A stretch of 64,000 nucleotides of DNA from Ralstonia wenshanensis (GTDB lineage: Bacteria; Pseudomonadota; Gammaproteobacteria; Burkholderiales; Burkholderiaceae), in contig NZ_CP076412.1 in the NCBI RefSeq assembly GCF_021173085.1, forward strand, positions 1,674,001-1,738,000. Reading direction: 5' to 3'. The first letter of the stretch is position 1; each line of letters opens with the position of its first letter. A program made the translations under genes and the position numbers. Below the pieces are notes generated by a model. It had not been told where the DNA came from, did not search any database, and was given only the letters and a program-made list of their open reading frames with translations. Below, one piece after another: positions 19,057 to 28,913 of this stretch.

Positions 19057-19263
19057 TCAGGTGGCGGCGGCTGGCAATGCAAGTCGCGCGGCTTTCAGCG
19101 CTTCGCGCAATACCGCCATGTCGCCGATATGGTTTGCGAGCAGCAGGATGAGCTGCGCGTTGAGCATCGCGCTGTGCTCATCGTTCAGGTTGCGATGCGC
19201 GTCGATCAGCGCCTCGTAGAAATCGTCCGGGCGGGGCAGGTTGGGTTGCGTGTTCAGCGGCAT
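19057..19263 (-). CDS. Small DUF2783-type protein
   Basis: 68-residue protein, MPLNTQPNLPRPDDFYEALI..., mostly alpha-helical (DAHRNLNDEHSAMLNAQLILLLANHIGD). It resembles the DUF2783 family, which I know mainly as a companion of FAD-dependent hydroxylases. It lies 18 bp downstream of the flavin monooxygenase gene on the same strand, so it is the last gene of that operon. It has no signal peptide or catalytic motif. A small subunit or assembly factor of the hydroxylase is a guess. Confidence 0.7.
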   Translation of the reverse strand: MPLNTQPNLPRPDDFYEALIDAHRNLNDEHSAMLNAQLILLLANHIGDMAVLREALKAARLALPAAAT

Positions 19264-19281
19264 GGTGATTGCGGTATTGGC

Positions 19282-20961
19282 TCAAGCGGAGACGGTCGCG
19301 CGCGAGGTTGAGGCAGACGCGGTCTGGCCGGTTGCGCGGAGCAACGCGGCGGCCAGCTTGGCCGGCACAAGCGCCCGCCAGCGTGCGCAGACGTGCTGGT
19401 CGGGGCGGATCAAGTAAATCGTGCCGGGGCGTGCGTCATAGCGTTGCGCGACCAGCCCGTCGATGTCTTCCAGCGCGGTCACGTTGGCAGAGGCCGTGCC
19501 CATGCCGCCAACCGGGAAGACGGCCAGCGTCGGCAGCGGCAGCGCATCGACGTGTTCTCCCGCCTCGCAGAAACGTAGCGCCATGAAGCCGCCGTGCAGA
19601 TGACTGAGCAGCCAATCGGCACCGCCATCGGCATTGCGCACTGGCGCGTCAAGTGCGACCGCACCGGGCACGAGTGCGCAGGCGAAGGGCGCGTCATCCT
19701 CTGTCTGCAGTGGAGAACCTTCAAGCACCGTCGGCATCGAGAGCCGCCCGCTGTTGACCAGCGGCCGCGCAAACGGATAGTGCTTCGCCAAGCGCAGCGT
19801 GGCATCGCGAAAGAGCCGGCTGACCGCGCTTTTGGGCGTGATGAAGTCGGTTGAGCGGGTGGAGTGGCGGATGTTGTCGTCGGCGGCGAACTCGCGCTCG
19901 CTCGCGTACGTGTCGAGCAGTGTGTCCGGCGCATCGCCGGCCAGCACCATGCGCAATTTCCACGCGAGGTTTTCGGCGTCTTGCAAACCACTGTTGGCAC
20001 CGCGCGCACCGAATGGCGACACACGATGCGCCGCATCGCCGACAAAGAGCACGCGGCCGTGGCGGAACCGATCCATGCGTTCGCACGAGAACGTATAGAC
20101 GCTGACCCATTCCAGTTCGAAGTCGACGCCTTCCCCCAGCAATGCGCGCACGCGTGGGATGACGCGCTCGGGTTGCTTCTCGGCCACGGGGTCGGCGTCC
20201 CAGCCGAGCTGGAAGTCGATGCGCCAGACGTTGTCGGGCTGATGGTGCAGCAGCACCGATTGATTCGGATGGAACGGCGGATCAAACCAGAACCAGCGCT
20301 CGCTGGGGAAGGGCGCATCCATGCGCACGTCGGCGATCAGGAAGCGGTCTTTGAACGTCTGGCCGCGGGCTTCGAGGCCCATCATGTGGCGTACCGGGCT
20401 GCGCGAGCCATCGGCGGCGACCACGTATTGCGCCCGCTGCTCGTACGTGCCGTCGGGTGTCTCGATGGTGAGCGTTACGCCGTCGGCATCCTGCGTGAGG
20501 CCCGTCACCTTGTTCTTCCAGCGCAGCTCGATGTTCGGCAAGGCTTGCGCGCGTTGAACAAGAAAGCCTTCCACGTAGTACTGCTGCAGATTGATGAACG
20601 CTGGCCGGCGGTGGCCGGTTTCGGGCAGCAGGTCAAAGCTGTAGAGCAGTTCGTTCTTCAGGTAGACCTTGCCGACGTTCCAGCTCACGCCCTTGTCGAC
20701 CATGCAGTCGCCGCAGCCGAGCCGATCGAAAATCTCCAATGACCGCTTGGAGAAGCAGATCGCGCGCGAGCCGGTGGACAGCGTGCAATCGTCGTCCACA
20801 ACGACCACGGCCACACCTTGCCGCGCCAGATCGATGGCCGTGGCCAACCCCACCGGCCCGGCGCCTACGATGACGACGGGGCGGGCCGCCGGTGCCGCGC
20901 CGGGCTCCTGCTCGGCGCACGGCGCATACGGGAAGACGCGGTTCTGGAAGTCGGGATTCAT
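19282..20961 (-). CDS. FAD-dependent aromatic hydroxylase (class A flavin monooxygenase)
   Basis: 559-residue protein starting at MNPDFQNRVFPYAP (ATG 20961, 2 nt after the upstream gene). It has the dinucleotide-binding motif VVIVGAGPVGLATAIDLARQG, the DG motif YVVAADGSRSPVR, and the GD motif VLFVGDAAHRVSPFGARGAN. The C-terminal thioredoxin-like extension is typical of PheA/TfdB/MhpA-type hydroxylases using NAD(P)H and O2 to hydroxylate phenolic rings. It is the middle gene of an operon with a metallo-beta-lactamase-fold protein and DUF2783. No ring-cleavage gene is adjacent, so the substrate is open. Confidence 0.88.
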   Translation of the reverse strand: MNPDFQNRVFPYAPCAEQEPGAAPAARPVVIVGAGPVGLATAIDLARQGVAVVVVDDDCTLSTGSRAICFSKRSLEIFDRLGCGDCMVDKGVSWNVGKVYLKNELLYSFDLLPETGHRRPAFINLQQYYVEGFLVQRAQALPNIELRWKNKVTGLTQDADGVTLTIETPDGTYEQRAQYVVAADGSRSPVRHMMGLEARGQTFKDRFLIADVRMDAPFPSERWFWFDPPFHPNQSVLLHHQPDNVWRIDFQLGWDADPVAEKQPERVIPRVRALLGEGVDFELEWVSVYTFSCERMDRFRHGRVLFVGDAAHRVSPFGARGANSGLQDAENLAWKLRMVLAGDAPDTLLDTYASEREFAADDNIRHSTRSTDFITPKSAVSRLFRDATLRLAKHYPFARPLVNSGRLSMPTVLEGSPLQTEDDAPFACALVPGAVALDAPVRNADGGADWLLSHLHGGFMALRFCEAGEHVDALPLPTLAVFPVGGMGTASANVTALEDIDGLVAQRYDARPGTIYLIRPDQHVCARWRALVPAKLAAALLRATGQTASASTSRATVSA

Positions 20962-20963
20962 GT

Positions 20964-21923
20964 TCAGCCTTGCAGGGCAGCCCACATTTCCTTGTCGCGC
21001 TCGGCTGTCCAGATGCGCGGGTGCTTGATGCCGCTGGCCTCATCAAAGGCACGCGTCACGTCAAACGGCAGGCAGTGCTCATAGATGAAGACGTTGCCGA
21101 ACTTCGGGTCCATGGCTGCGCGGGTGTGCGCCATGGCGGCCTTCAGGTCCATCTTTTGCGCGACGGCTTCCTTGCCACGTTGCAACAGCGTGGACACGAA
21201 ATCCCGCGTATAGGCGAGACCCTTGTCGACTTCGGCTGGATTGAGCAACGCGGGGCCGCGCCCCGGCACGAGCTTGTCGGCGCCGAGCGCGCGCAGTGCA
21301 TCCAGCGTGGCGGGCCATTCTTCGAGTTGGGCGTCACCGCAGTAGCAGGCAGCGTCGTATTCGACGAGGTCGCCGGAGAACAGCACCTTCTGCGACGGAA
21401 TCCACACCACCGTGTCGCCCTTCGTGTGGCCGGGCCCGAGGTGCAGGATCTTCACTTCCAACTTGCCCAGGAACAGCGTGAGTTCGCGCTCGAACACCAG
21501 CGTCGGCCACGTCAGCCCGGGCACGGTTTCAACGCCCGCGAACAGGCGCGGAAAGCGTTCGATCTCGGATTTCATATCCGCTTCACCGCGCTCGACGATC
21601 ATTTCGTACGTGCCGCGGCTGGCAATGATGTTCTGCGCGCCTTCGGCAAAGTAGGCTGACGCGCCGAGCACGCGCACGGCGTGATAGTGCGACAGCACCA
21701 CGTGCTTGATCGGTTTGTCGGTGATGGCGCGGATGCGAGCGATCAGGTCTTGCGCCATCGCGGGCGTGGCGGTGGTGTCGACGATCAACACCGAGTCGTC
21801 GCCGATGATGACGCCAGAGTTGGGGTCGCCCTCGGCGGTGTAGGCGTAAGCGTTGGGGGAGAGCTGGGTGAAGGTGACTTGTTTGGCCTCGAGGTCGGCT
21901 TGCGAGGCGAAGGCTTTGGCCAT
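20964..21923 (-). CDS. MBL-fold metallo-hydrolase with degenerate metal motif
   Basis: 319-residue metallo-beta-lactamase-fold protein. The usual HxHxDH signature is SHYHAVR here, so the Asp and third His are replaced by Val and Arg. The later metal positions GPGHTKGD (His) and LFSGDLVEYD (Asp) remain. A mono-metal site or a non-hydrolytic role is therefore possible. It has no signal peptide. First gene of the leftward operon with the flavin hydroxylase and DUF2783; divergent from the IclR gene at 22200 with a 276-bp control region. It may hydrolyse a product of the hydroxylase. Confidence 0.85.
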   Translation of the reverse strand: MAKAFASQADLEAKQVTFTQLSPNAYAYTAEGDPNSGVIIGDDSVLIVDTTATPAMAQDLIARIRAITDKPIKHVVLSHYHAVRVLGASAYFAEGAQNIIASRGTYEMIVERGEADMKSEIERFPRLFAGVETVPGLTWPTLVFERELTLFLGKLEVKILHLGPGHTKGDTVVWIPSQKVLFSGDLVEYDAACYCGDAQLEEWPATLDALRALGADKLVPGRGPALLNPAEVDKGLAYTRDFVSTLLQRGKEAVAQKMDLKAAMAHTRAAMDPKFGNVFIYEHCLPFDVTRAFDEASGIKHPRIWTAERDKEMWAALQG

Positions 21924-22199
21924 TCTGTCACTCCTGGTGTAGTTGATTACGGTTGGGGGAATTGGTTTTCAACGTGCAGGGCCCGGAAAATCTGGGTTGG
22001 GGTGTACTGATACCAAGCCATGCCGAACGCTGGCAATCATAGACCGCAGGGTCGGGAGACGCGCCTAGGGTATACGTGAATTATGATTAGAAGCATGATT
22101 TCTACAATGCATAAAAATCAAAACTGGCCGTGAAAGCAAAGCTGCGTGCTACGCTCGCAGCACTTTGTCGGCCCAGCCGCAGCCAACGCGCCCCGAGAC

Positions 22200-23084
22200 A
22201 TGGAGATCACGGAAGTCGAAGACGACCTGCCACCCGATGGCGATGCAGAAGACGCGCGCGCAAGCCGTGACCGCTCGGGCATCCAATCCATCGAGGTCGG
22301 CTCTCAATTACTGGTGGCGCTGACGCGTGCCATGCGGGCGATGGCGCTCGGCGATTTGGCACGCGCGGCGGGGATGCATCCATCCAAGGCGCATCGTTAT
22401 CTGGTGAGCCTGCAGCGCGTGGGGGCTGTGTCGCAGGATCCGCTGACCGGCCGCTACGAACTCGGGCCCTTTGCGCTTCGCCTGGGCCTGGCCAGCCTCA
22501 ATCGCTCCGATGCCATCGTCCGCACGCGGCCTTTGCTGGCCGGCTTGCGAGACCAGACCGGCCACACCATCGGCATTGCCGTGTGGAGCGATCGTGGCCC
22601 GACCGTCGTGCATTGGGAGAAGGCTGGCGGCGCGCCTGGCGTGAACCTGCGCATTGGCGATGTGTTGCCGATGCTCAATTCCGCTACCGGCCGCCTGTTC
22701 GGCGCGTATCAGCCGATGGAACAGACGCTGCCGCTTGTAGAGCGGGAGCTGCACGAGCGTGCTGGCGACGACTTGCCCGGGCTGCCGCGTTCGCTTACCG
22801 AGTACTACCGTCTGTGCGAAGACGTCCGGACTGAAGGCGCATCATGGGTCACGGGTAGCCTGCTGCCGGGCGTCAACGCGCTGTCGCTGCCGGTGTTTGG
22901 TGCGCGCGGGCAGCTTGTGCTGGTGTTGATTGCGCTGAATCTGCAACCCCTGTTTCACGCGCAGCGCGGTGGCGAGCTGGAGCACACGCTGCGCACGTTC
23001 GTGATGCGCCTGTCTGCCATGCTGCAGGCGCCCGCGGTCAGCCCCGCCAAGGTCAGCAACCGGCGGAGCAGGGCGACGCGTTAG
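22200..23084 (+). CDS. IclR family transcriptional regulator
   Basis: 294-residue IclR-type regulator if started at MEITEVEDDLPP (ATG 22200); an upstream in-frame start at 22146 would add 18 residues. The HTH is in MALGDLARAAGMHPSKAHRYLVSLQRVG, and the effector domain runs from GPFALRLGLASLNRSDA to VNALSLPVFGARGQL. It lies between the divergent hydroxylase/MBL operon and the co-oriented ABC importer genes, so it probably controls one or both. The intergenic region near 22080-22130 is AT-rich with repeated ATGATT words. Confidence 0.85.
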   Translation: MEITEVEDDLPPDGDAEDARASRDRSGIQSIEVGSQLLVALTRAMRAMALGDLARAAGMHPSKAHRYLVSLQRVGAVSQDPLTGRYELGPFALRLGLASLNRSDAIVRTRPLLAGLRDQTGHTIGIAVWSDRGPTVVHWEKAGGAPGVNLRIGDVLPMLNSATGRLFGAYQPMEQTLPLVERELHERAGDDLPGLPRSLTEYYRLCEDVRTEGASWVTGSLLPGVNALSLPVFGARGQLVLVLIALNLQPLFHAQRGGELEHTLRTFVMRLSAMLQAPAVSPAKVSNRRSRATR

Positions 23085-23198
23085 GGTTGTCGCCAATTTC
23101 ATCCTGTCGTAAGAAATTTACTATCTCGTAACTCGTGGCGCCCCCTTGCCCGGTCCACATCCGGCGCGAACTCCACGACTACAAGAACGAGGAGCTTC

Positions 23199-24251
23199 AT
23201 GGACTTGTCGATTGCCGCCATCCTGGCGCAAGACGGCGTGACATCGGGCGCGATCTACGCGCTGCTGGCGCTGGCGCTCGTGCTGGTGTTTTCCGTCACG
23301 CGCGTGATCTTCATCCCGCAGGGCGAATTCGTGGCGTATGGCGCGCTCACGCTGGCGGCCATCCAGGCCAACAAGGCGCCCCTGTCGGCCAGCATGCTGG
23401 TTGCGCTGGGTGTGCTGACGTTCCTCGTCGAGATGGGCCGCACGCTGCTGCAACCCGAACTGCGTCTGCATGCGCTGCGCACAGGCGCCATCTATGCGGT
23501 CAAATACCTGGTCTTTCCGATTGCGGTGTACATCGCCGCCAGCATGCTTGCACCGATGACGTTGCCCATGCCTGTGCAGGTTGCGTTGACACTGCTGATC
23601 GTCATTCCAATGGGCCCCATGATCTACCGCCTGGCCTACGAGCCATTGGCCGAAGCCAGCACGCTGGTGCTGCTGATCGTTTCGGTGGGCGTGCACTTTG
23701 CGATGGTGGGCCTCGGCCTTGTGATGTTCGGCGCGGAAGGCTCGCGCACGGATCCGTTCTCCGATGCGCGCTTTGATCTGGGTGCGCTCACCGTGTCGGG
23801 CCAGAGCCTCTGGGTGGTGGCTGTATCGGTGCTGATGATTGTGGCGCTGTACTTCTACTTTGGCCGCACGGTGTCGGGCAAGGCGCTGCGCGCGACGGCG
23901 GTGAACCGGCTCGGCGCGCGGCTGGTCGGTATCGGCACTACGCAGGCGGGGCGCCTGGCGTTCACACTGGCGGCGGCGCTTGGCGCGCTGTGCGGCATCC
24001 TGATTGCACCGCTGACCACGGTCTACTACGAGTCCGGTTTCCTGATCGGCCTGAAGGGCTTCGTGGGCGCCATCGTGGGTGGGCTCGTGAGCTATCCGGT
24101 GGCGGCGCTGGGCGCGCTGCTGGTGGGGCTGCTGGAGTCGTATTCGTCGTTCTGGGCGTCGGCGTTCAAGGAGGTGATCGTATTTACGCTCATCATTCCC
24201 GTGCTGCTGTGGCGATCGCTCACCACCAAGCATGTCGAGGAAGAGGAATAA
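23199..24251 (+). CDS. Branched-chain amino acid-type ABC transporter permease (LivH-like)
   Basis: 350-residue inner-membrane permease with about 8-9 hydrophobic helices. The LivH features are [23 protein letters not shown] and [11 protein letters not shown] near the N-terminus, and the C-terminal [20 protein letters not shown] coupling region. A good site (GAGGAG) precedes the ATG. It is 4 nt upstream of the permease-ATPase fusion gene. HAAT-family importers carry amino acids, amides or aromatic acids; with a flavin hydroxylase and IclR regulator adjacent, an aromatic acid is possible. Confidence 0.88.
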   Translation: MDLSIAAILAQDGVTSGAIYALLALALVLVFSVTRVIFIPQGEFVAYGALTLAAIQANKAPLSASMLVALGVLTFLVEMGRTLLQPELRLHALRTGAIYAVKYLVFPIAVYIAASMLAPMTLPMPVQVALTLLIVIPMGPMIYRLAYEPLAEASTLVLLIVSVGVHFAMVGLGLVMFGAEGSRTDPFSDARFDLGALTVSGQSLWVVAVSVLMIVALYFYFGRTVSGKALRATAVNRLGARLVGIGTTQAGRLAFTLAAALGALCGILIAPLTTVYYESGFLIGLKGFVGAIVGGLVSYPVAALGALLVGLLESYSSFWASAFKEVIVFTLIIPVLLWRSLTTKHVEEEE

Positions 24252-24255
24252 GCCG

Positions 24256-26082
24256 ATGAACACGCTGACCAAATCTTCGGAAGGCCCTGCGCAGCGCAAC
24301 TGGCTTTCTCGCAATCGCGTGCTGACCGCCTTCTTTGTGGTTGTGCTTGCGTTGATTCCGATCGTGCCCACGCCCGAATTCTGGATCACGCTGCTGAATT
24401 ACATCGGGCTCTATAGCCTTGTCGCGCTGGGACTGGTGCTGCTGACAGGGGTGGGCGGCCTGACATCGTTCGGGCAGGCGGCGTTCGTTGGTCTGGGTGC
24501 GTACAGCACAGCGTATCTGACGACGCAGTATGGTGTGTCGCCGTGGATCGGCTTGCTGGCCGGGATCGTCATCACCGTGGTCAGCGCCTATGTGATCGGC
24601 CTGATCACGATGCGCATGTCGGGCCACTACCTGCCTCTGGCGACGATTGCGTGGGGCCTCTCGTTGTTCTTCCTGTTCGGCAACCTGGAATTCCTGGGCA
24701 AGTACGACGGGCTGAACGGCATTCCGGTGCTGAACGTGCTCGGCAAATCGTTGCAGACCGGGCGCGAGATGTTCTATCTGATCTGGGCCGTCGTCGTGGT
24801 GGCGGTGCTGGCGGTGCAGAACCTGCTGAATTCGCGCCCGGGCCGGGCTATCCGCGCGCTCAAGGGTGGCGGCACGATGGCCGAAGCCATGGGCGTGAAC
24901 ACGGCGTGGATGAAGGTGGTGATCTTCGTGTTTGCGGCGGTGCTGGCGTGCATTTCGGGCTTCCTCTATGCGCATCTGCAGCGCGCGGTGAACCCGACGC
25001 CGTTCGGTCTGAACTACGGTATCGAATACCTGTTCATGGCGGTGGTCGGTGGCGTGGGCCACGTGTGGGGCGCGGTGCTTGGCGCGGGTTTGCTGACCAT
25101 CCTGAAAGACAGCCTGCAAAGCATTCTGCCGAAGCTGCTGGGCTCCAACGGCAACTTCGAGATCATTGTGTTTGGCGTGCTGCTTGTGCTGTTGCTGCAG
25201 TACGCGCGTGACGGCGTATGGCCGTTCATCCGCAAGCTGTTTCCCTCGGCACCGACGGCCCGTGCACCCGACGACGCACCGGCGCTCAAGCAGCGCGAGA
25301 AGCCGCATGCCGGTGAGCTGATCCTCGACGTACGCTCTGCACGCAAGGAGTTTGGCGGCCTGGTTGCCGTGAACGACGTCAGCTTCCAGGTGAAAGCCGG
25401 CGAGATCATCGGCCTGATCGGCCCCAATGGCGCAGGCAAGTCGACCACCTTCAACCTCGTGACAGGCGTGCTGCCGGTCACGCGTGGAGAGGTGCTCTAC
25501 CGCGGCGAGCACATCAGCGGCATGCCTTCGCGCGAGATCGTCAAACGCGGCATCGGCCGTACCTTCCAGCATGTGCAATTGCTCTCGGGCATGACCGTGC
25601 TGGAAAACGTAGCGCTTGGCGCCCACCTGCGGGGCGACTTCGCGGCCCAGGGCGGCGTGCTCGCCAGCGTGGTGCGCATGAACCAGGCCGAAGAGCAAAA
25701 GCTGCTGTTTGAAGCGCGCCGCCAACTGGAACGCGTCGGCCTGGCCGATTGCATGTATCAGGAAGCCGGCAGCCTGGCGCTGGGCCAGCAACGCATTCTG
25801 GAAATCGCCCGTGCACTGTGCTGCGATCCGGCGCTGCTGCTGCTGGATGAGCCGGCCGCCGGCCTGCGCTACAAGGAAAAGCAGGCGCTGGCTGCGCTGC
25901 TCACCAAGCTCAAGGCCGAAGGCATGAGCGTGCTGCTGGTCGAGCACGACATGGATTTCGTCATGAACCTCACCGACCGGCTGGTCGTCATGGAGTTCGG
26001 TACCAAGATCGCCGAGGGGCTGCCGCAGGAAGTGCAGCAGAACCCCGCGGTGCTGGAAGCCTACCTGGGCGGCGTGGAATAA
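24256..26082 (+). CDS. Fused ABC permease-ATPase (LivM-LivG type)
   Basis: 608-residue fusion. Residues about 20-330 form a LivM-like permease ([33 protein letters not shown] region, in part [20 protein letters not shown]). After a charged linker comes a LivG-like ATPase from about 355: Walker [10 protein letters not shown] near 389, signature [15 protein letters not shown] near 506 and Walker [12 protein letters not shown] near 526. LALGQ replaces the classical LSGGQ, common in LivG-like ATPases. Co-translated with livH (4-nt gap) and the second ATPase (11-nt gap). Confidence 0.9.
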   Translation: MNTLTKSSEGPAQRNWLSRNRVLTAFFVVVLALIPIVPTPEFWITLLNYIGLYSLVALGLVLLTGVGGLTSFGQAAFVGLGAYSTAYLTTQYGVSPWIGLLAGIVITVVSAYVIGLITMRMSGHYLPLATIAWGLSLFFLFGNLEFLGKYDGLNGIPVLNVLGKSLQTGREMFYLIWAVVVVAVLAVQNLLNSRPGRAIRALKGGGTMAEAMGVNTAWMKVVIFVFAAVLACISGFLYAHLQRAVNPTPFGLNYGIEYLFMAVVGGVGHVWGAVLGAGLLTILKDSLQSILPKLLGSNGNFEIIVFGVLLVLLLQYARDGVWPFIRKLFPSAPTARAPDDAPALKQREKPHAGELILDVRSARKEFGGLVAVNDVSFQVKAGEIIGLIGPNGAGKSTTFNLVTGVLPVTRGEVLYRGEHISGMPSREIVKRGIGRTFQHVQLLSGMTVLENVALGAHLRGDFAAQGGVLASVVRMNQAEEQKLLFEARRQLERVGLADCMYQEAGSLALGQQRILEIARALCCDPALLLLDEPAAGLRYKEKQALAALLTKLKAEGMSVLLVEHDMDFVMNLTDRLVVMEFGTKIAEGLPQEVQQNPAVLEAYLGGVE

Positions 26083-26093
26083 GGAGAACGCGC

Positions 26094-26837
26094 ATGTCAG
26101 TCATCCTGGAAGTGAAGGACCTGCACGTCCGCTACGGCAAGGTGGAAGCGCTGCATGGCGCCAACCTGAAGGTGGGCGCGGGCCAGATCGTGACGGTTAT
26201 CGGCCCGAACGGCGCGGGCAAATCGACGATGCTGGGCGCCATCATGGGCGCACTACCGACCTCCGGTTCGGCCAGCGGCGTGGTCTCGTATCTCGGCCAC
26301 AACCTGACCGGTCTGCCGGTCGAAAAGCGCGTGGCACGCGGTATGTGCCTCGTCCCGGAAAAGCGCGAGCTGTTTGCCACCATGAGCGTGGAAGACAACC
26401 TCGTGCTCGGCGCGTACCGCCGCAAGCGTGCGGGCGAGCGCAACTACCTCGATCAGATGGAGATGGTGTACGACCTGTTCCCGCGCCTGAAAGAGCGGCG
26501 CATGCAGGAAGCCGGCACCCTCTCTGGGGGCGAGCGCCAGATGCTGGCCGTGGGCCGCGCGTTGATGGCCAAGCCGCAGTTGCTGATGCTGGATGAGCCG
26601 AGCCTCGGCCTCGCGCCGCTCATCGTCAAAGAGATCTTCCACATCATCAGCGACCTGCGCAAAACCGGCGTGGCAACGCTGCTGATCGAGCAGAACGCAC
26701 GCGCTGCGTTGCAGGTGGCCGACTACGGTTATGTGCTGGAAACGGGCGACATGACGCTCGAAGGCCCGGCGCAGGAACTGGCCGTCAACCCGCGCGTGAT
26801 CGAGACCTATCTGGGCCTGGCGAAGAAGGCCGCCTGA
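26094..26837 (+). CDS. Branched-chain amino acid-type ABC transporter ATPase (LivF-like)
   Basis: 247-residue ATP-binding subunit with Walker [10 protein letters not shown] (residues about 38-46), signature [17 protein letters not shown], Walker [12 protein letters not shown] and switch His replaced by Gln in [11 protein letters not shown], as is usual for LivF. It should pair with the ATPase half of the upstream fusion protein to power the importer. A ribosome-binding AAGGAG precedes the ATG. No periplasmic binding protein gene is found on either side. Confidence 0.92.
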   Translation: MSVILEVKDLHVRYGKVEALHGANLKVGAGQIVTVIGPNGAGKSTMLGAIMGALPTSGSASGVVSYLGHNLTGLPVEKRVARGMCLVPEKRELFATMSVEDNLVLGAYRRKRAGERNYLDQMEMVYDLFPRLKERRMQEAGTLSGGERQMLAVGRALMAKPQLLMLDEPSLGLAPLIVKEIFHIISDLRKTGVATLLIEQNARAALQVADYGYVLETGDMTLEGPAQELAVNPRVIETYLGLAKKAA

Positions 26838-26855
26838 GCGCGGCCGTGCGCAGGA

Positions 26856-27197
26856 TCAATCGTCGTCGTCATGACGATGGTGCTTGCGCCATTCACGCTC
26901 GCGCCAGCGTTGTTCGCGCCATTGGCGTTCCTGCCATTCGCGGCCGCGGCCATCGTCGTAGTAGCCAGGCGCAACGATAACCGGCTGCGGCGCGACATAG
27001 ACCGGCGGCGGCGCGTAGTAGGCCGGCGGCGGGGGCGGTGCGTACACCGGCGCTGGAGCATAGACCGGCGCGGGCTCGACATAGACCGGCGCAACAGGCA
27101 CGCCGATTCCGATGTCGACATTGACGCGGGCCAGAGCCGCCTGTGACGACAGCGCGGCAGCGGCTGCCAGCACGTACAGCGCGAAGTTCTTATGCAT
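26856..27197 (-). CDS. Secreted proline/tyrosine-rich repeat protein
   Basis: 113-residue protein with a signal peptide (MHKNFALYVLAAAAALSSQAALA), a middle section of VYVEPAPVYAPAPVYAP-type repeats rich in Pro, Tyr and Val, and a strongly charged C-terminus (WQERQWREQRWREREWRKHHRHDDDD pattern). The start at 27197 has GAGGAA upstream; the longer frame needs a TTG. It resembles the small PXPV-repeat envelope proteins of Burkholderiales. It is transcribed toward the ABC operon and ends 18 bp from it. Function unknown; periplasmic or outer-surface location likely. Confidence 0.7.
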   Translation of the reverse strand: MHKNFALYVLAAAAALSSQAALARVNVDIGIGVPVAPVYVEPAPVYAPAPVYAPPPPPAYYAPPPVYVAPQPVIVAPGYYDDGRGREWQERQWREQRWREREWRKHHRHDDDD

Positions 27198-27301
27198 GTA
27201 GGAATTCCTCAAGACGCCGCACTGTAGTGGAACGGGGCGCGCGCAGTCTTACAGAAGATATACGGATGTTGCAAATTGTAACGGAGTGACTCGATGGCCG
27301 C

Positions 27302-27811
27302 TCAGGGCAGTGCGCGTTCCATCAATTCAGCGTCTTCGCCGTAGATGGCGCGCAGGGCTGCCCACGCGGCGCTGTCCATGTCAGCAGGCCGATAACCCAG
27401 GCGGCGCCAGAAGCCATCCGCGCCTTGCACCGCTACTAGCCGGGATTGGCCCAGACCTTGAGCCCGGGCGCTGGCGCATGCCATCGTGTAAAGCCGCTCG
27501 CCCAAACGCTGGCCACGGCCCTCCGGCGCGATAGCCATGTCATGCACGAACCAGAAAGCATCCGTTGCATCGGTGTCGGGCAGCGGCACGTGCAATTTGG
27601 GCGGTGTCCATGCGTGCCACGCATGCGAGAGCAGGTAGCCGACCACCTCACGACCGCGCAGCGCGACGAGGCACATGGCCGGGCTGCGCGCCCAGCGGCT
27701 GGCAAGCGCATCGCCCGGTTCCAGAAACCCGTCGCCGTAGCACGCCTGCTGCACGGCCAGGATGCCGGGCAGGTCGTCTGCAACGATCGGGCGGATGGTG
27801 AGTTGGGACAT
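27302..27811 (-). CDS. GNAT family N-acetyltransferase
   Basis: 169-residue acetyl-CoA-dependent acetyltransferase. The N-terminus LTIRPIVADDLPGILAVQQACY and the acetyl-CoA binding motif VHDMAIAPEGRGQRLGERLYTMA (R-G-x-x-L-G form) are clear, with FWRRLGYRPAD at the end of the fold. Single gene, divergent from dat. The acceptor substrate cannot be predicted. Confidence 0.87.
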   Translation of the reverse strand: MSQLTIRPIVADDLPGILAVQQACYGDGFLEPGDALASRWARSPAMCLVALRGREVVGYLLSHAWHAWTPPKLHVPLPDTDATDAFWFVHDMAIAPEGRGQRLGERLYTMACASARAQGLGQSRLVAVQGADGFWRRLGYRPADMDSAAWAALRAIYGEDAELMERALP

Positions 27812-27975
27812 TGGCGCGCGACTGCTGAAAAACGGCAGAGTTTAACGGAGGGGTTCCGTGCATCATGCTGTTTTCGCATAACGTGGGCACACATCGGTAT
27901 TCGCGGCATGGCGCACGTATCCTGTAGATTCGTTGGCAGGGCAGTCCCGCCCGCACCTGAATTCCTTCTCCCAGC

Positions 27976-28848
27976 ATGTCCCGAATCATCTTCCTGAACG
28001 GTCAATACGTGCCGGCCGCCGAAGCCACCGTCTCTGTCATGGACCGTGGCTTTACCTTTGCCGATGGCATTTATGAAGTCACCGCCGTGGCGCGCGGCAA
28101 GCTCGTCGACAACGACGCGCACCTCGCCCGCCTGACGCGCTCGCTGTCCGAGATCGGCATCGAGAACCCATACACCGCCGCCGAATGGACGCGTGTGTGC
28201 GAAGAGCTGGTAGCGCGCAACGGCCTGGAAGAGGGCGTGGTCTACATGCAGGTCACGCGCGGCGTGGCCGAGCGCGATTTCGGCATCCCCACAGACATCA
28301 CGCCGACGGCCGTGGCGTTCACGCAGGTCAAATCCATCGTCAACAGCCCGCTGGCGAAGAAGGGCGCAACCGTGGTGACGGTGCCCGACCTGCGCTGGAA
28401 GCGTTGCGACATCAAGAGCGTTGGCCTGTTGCCGCAGGTTATGGCCAAGCAGATCGCTGCCCGCGCCGGTGCGCACGAAGCCTGGATGACCGACGGCGAC
28501 CGCGTGACCGAGGGCGCGTCGTCGACCGCGTTCATCATCACCGCAGATCAGCGGTTAATTACGCGGCCGCTGTCGAACGCCGTGCTGCCGGGCATCACGC
28601 GTGTGTCGATCCTGGCGCTGGCGCGCGAACATGGCCTGACGCTGGAGGAACGCACCTTTACCGTGGCCGAAGCCCAGCAAGCTGCCGAAGCGTTCTATAC
28701 GAGCGCGTCGACGTTCGTGATGCCGGTGGTGTCCATCGACGGGGTGCAGATCGGTAACGGCCAGCCTGGCCCGCTCACGCAGGCACTGCGCACGCTGTAT
28801 CTGCGCTTTGCCGGCGTGGACGTTGCCGAGCCCGTTGGCCAGATGTGA
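27976..28848 (+). CDS. dat: D-amino acid aminotransferase
   Basis: 290-residue fold-type IV PLP enzyme. The start FLNGQYVPAAEATVSVMDRGFTFADGIYEV, in part SVMDRGFTFADGIYEV, is the family signature; the PLP Lys is in CDIKSVGLLPQVMAKQ, and MTDGDRVTEGASST and VLPGITR complete the site. Such enzymes swap amino groups between D-amino acids and keto acids, supplying D-Glu or D-Ala for peptidoglycan. A 4-amino-4-deoxychorismate lyase or branched-chain aminotransferase assignment is less likely from the DRGFTFADGIYEV form. Confidence 0.87.
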   Translation: MSRIIFLNGQYVPAAEATVSVMDRGFTFADGIYEVTAVARGKLVDNDAHLARLTRSLSEIGIENPYTAAEWTRVCEELVARNGLEEGVVYMQVTRGVAERDFGIPTDITPTAVAFTQVKSIVNSPLAKKGATVVTVPDLRWKRCDIKSVGLLPQVMAKQIAARAGAHEAWMTDGDRVTEGASSTAFIITADQRLITRPLSNAVLPGITRVSILALAREHGLTLEERTFTVAEAQQAAEAFYTSASTFVMPVVSIDGVQIGNGQPGPLTQALRTLYLRFAGVDVAEPVGQM

Positions 28849-28913
28849 TGTAAGCGGTTGCGCCATCGCGGTAGAATCGCCCGCTGAGTTTTTGTAGCAA
28901 GGCGAGATATCCC

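Noticed and set aside
22080-22130. ATGATT direct repeats near the IclR/MBL divergent promoter as operator
   Set aside because: Only short AT-rich words without a clear palindrome; not distinguishable from promoter composition.
24220-25947. 575-codon minus-strand frame opposite the permease-ATPase fusion
   Set aside because: Antisense artefact of high GC third positions; the + strand has intact Walker motifs.
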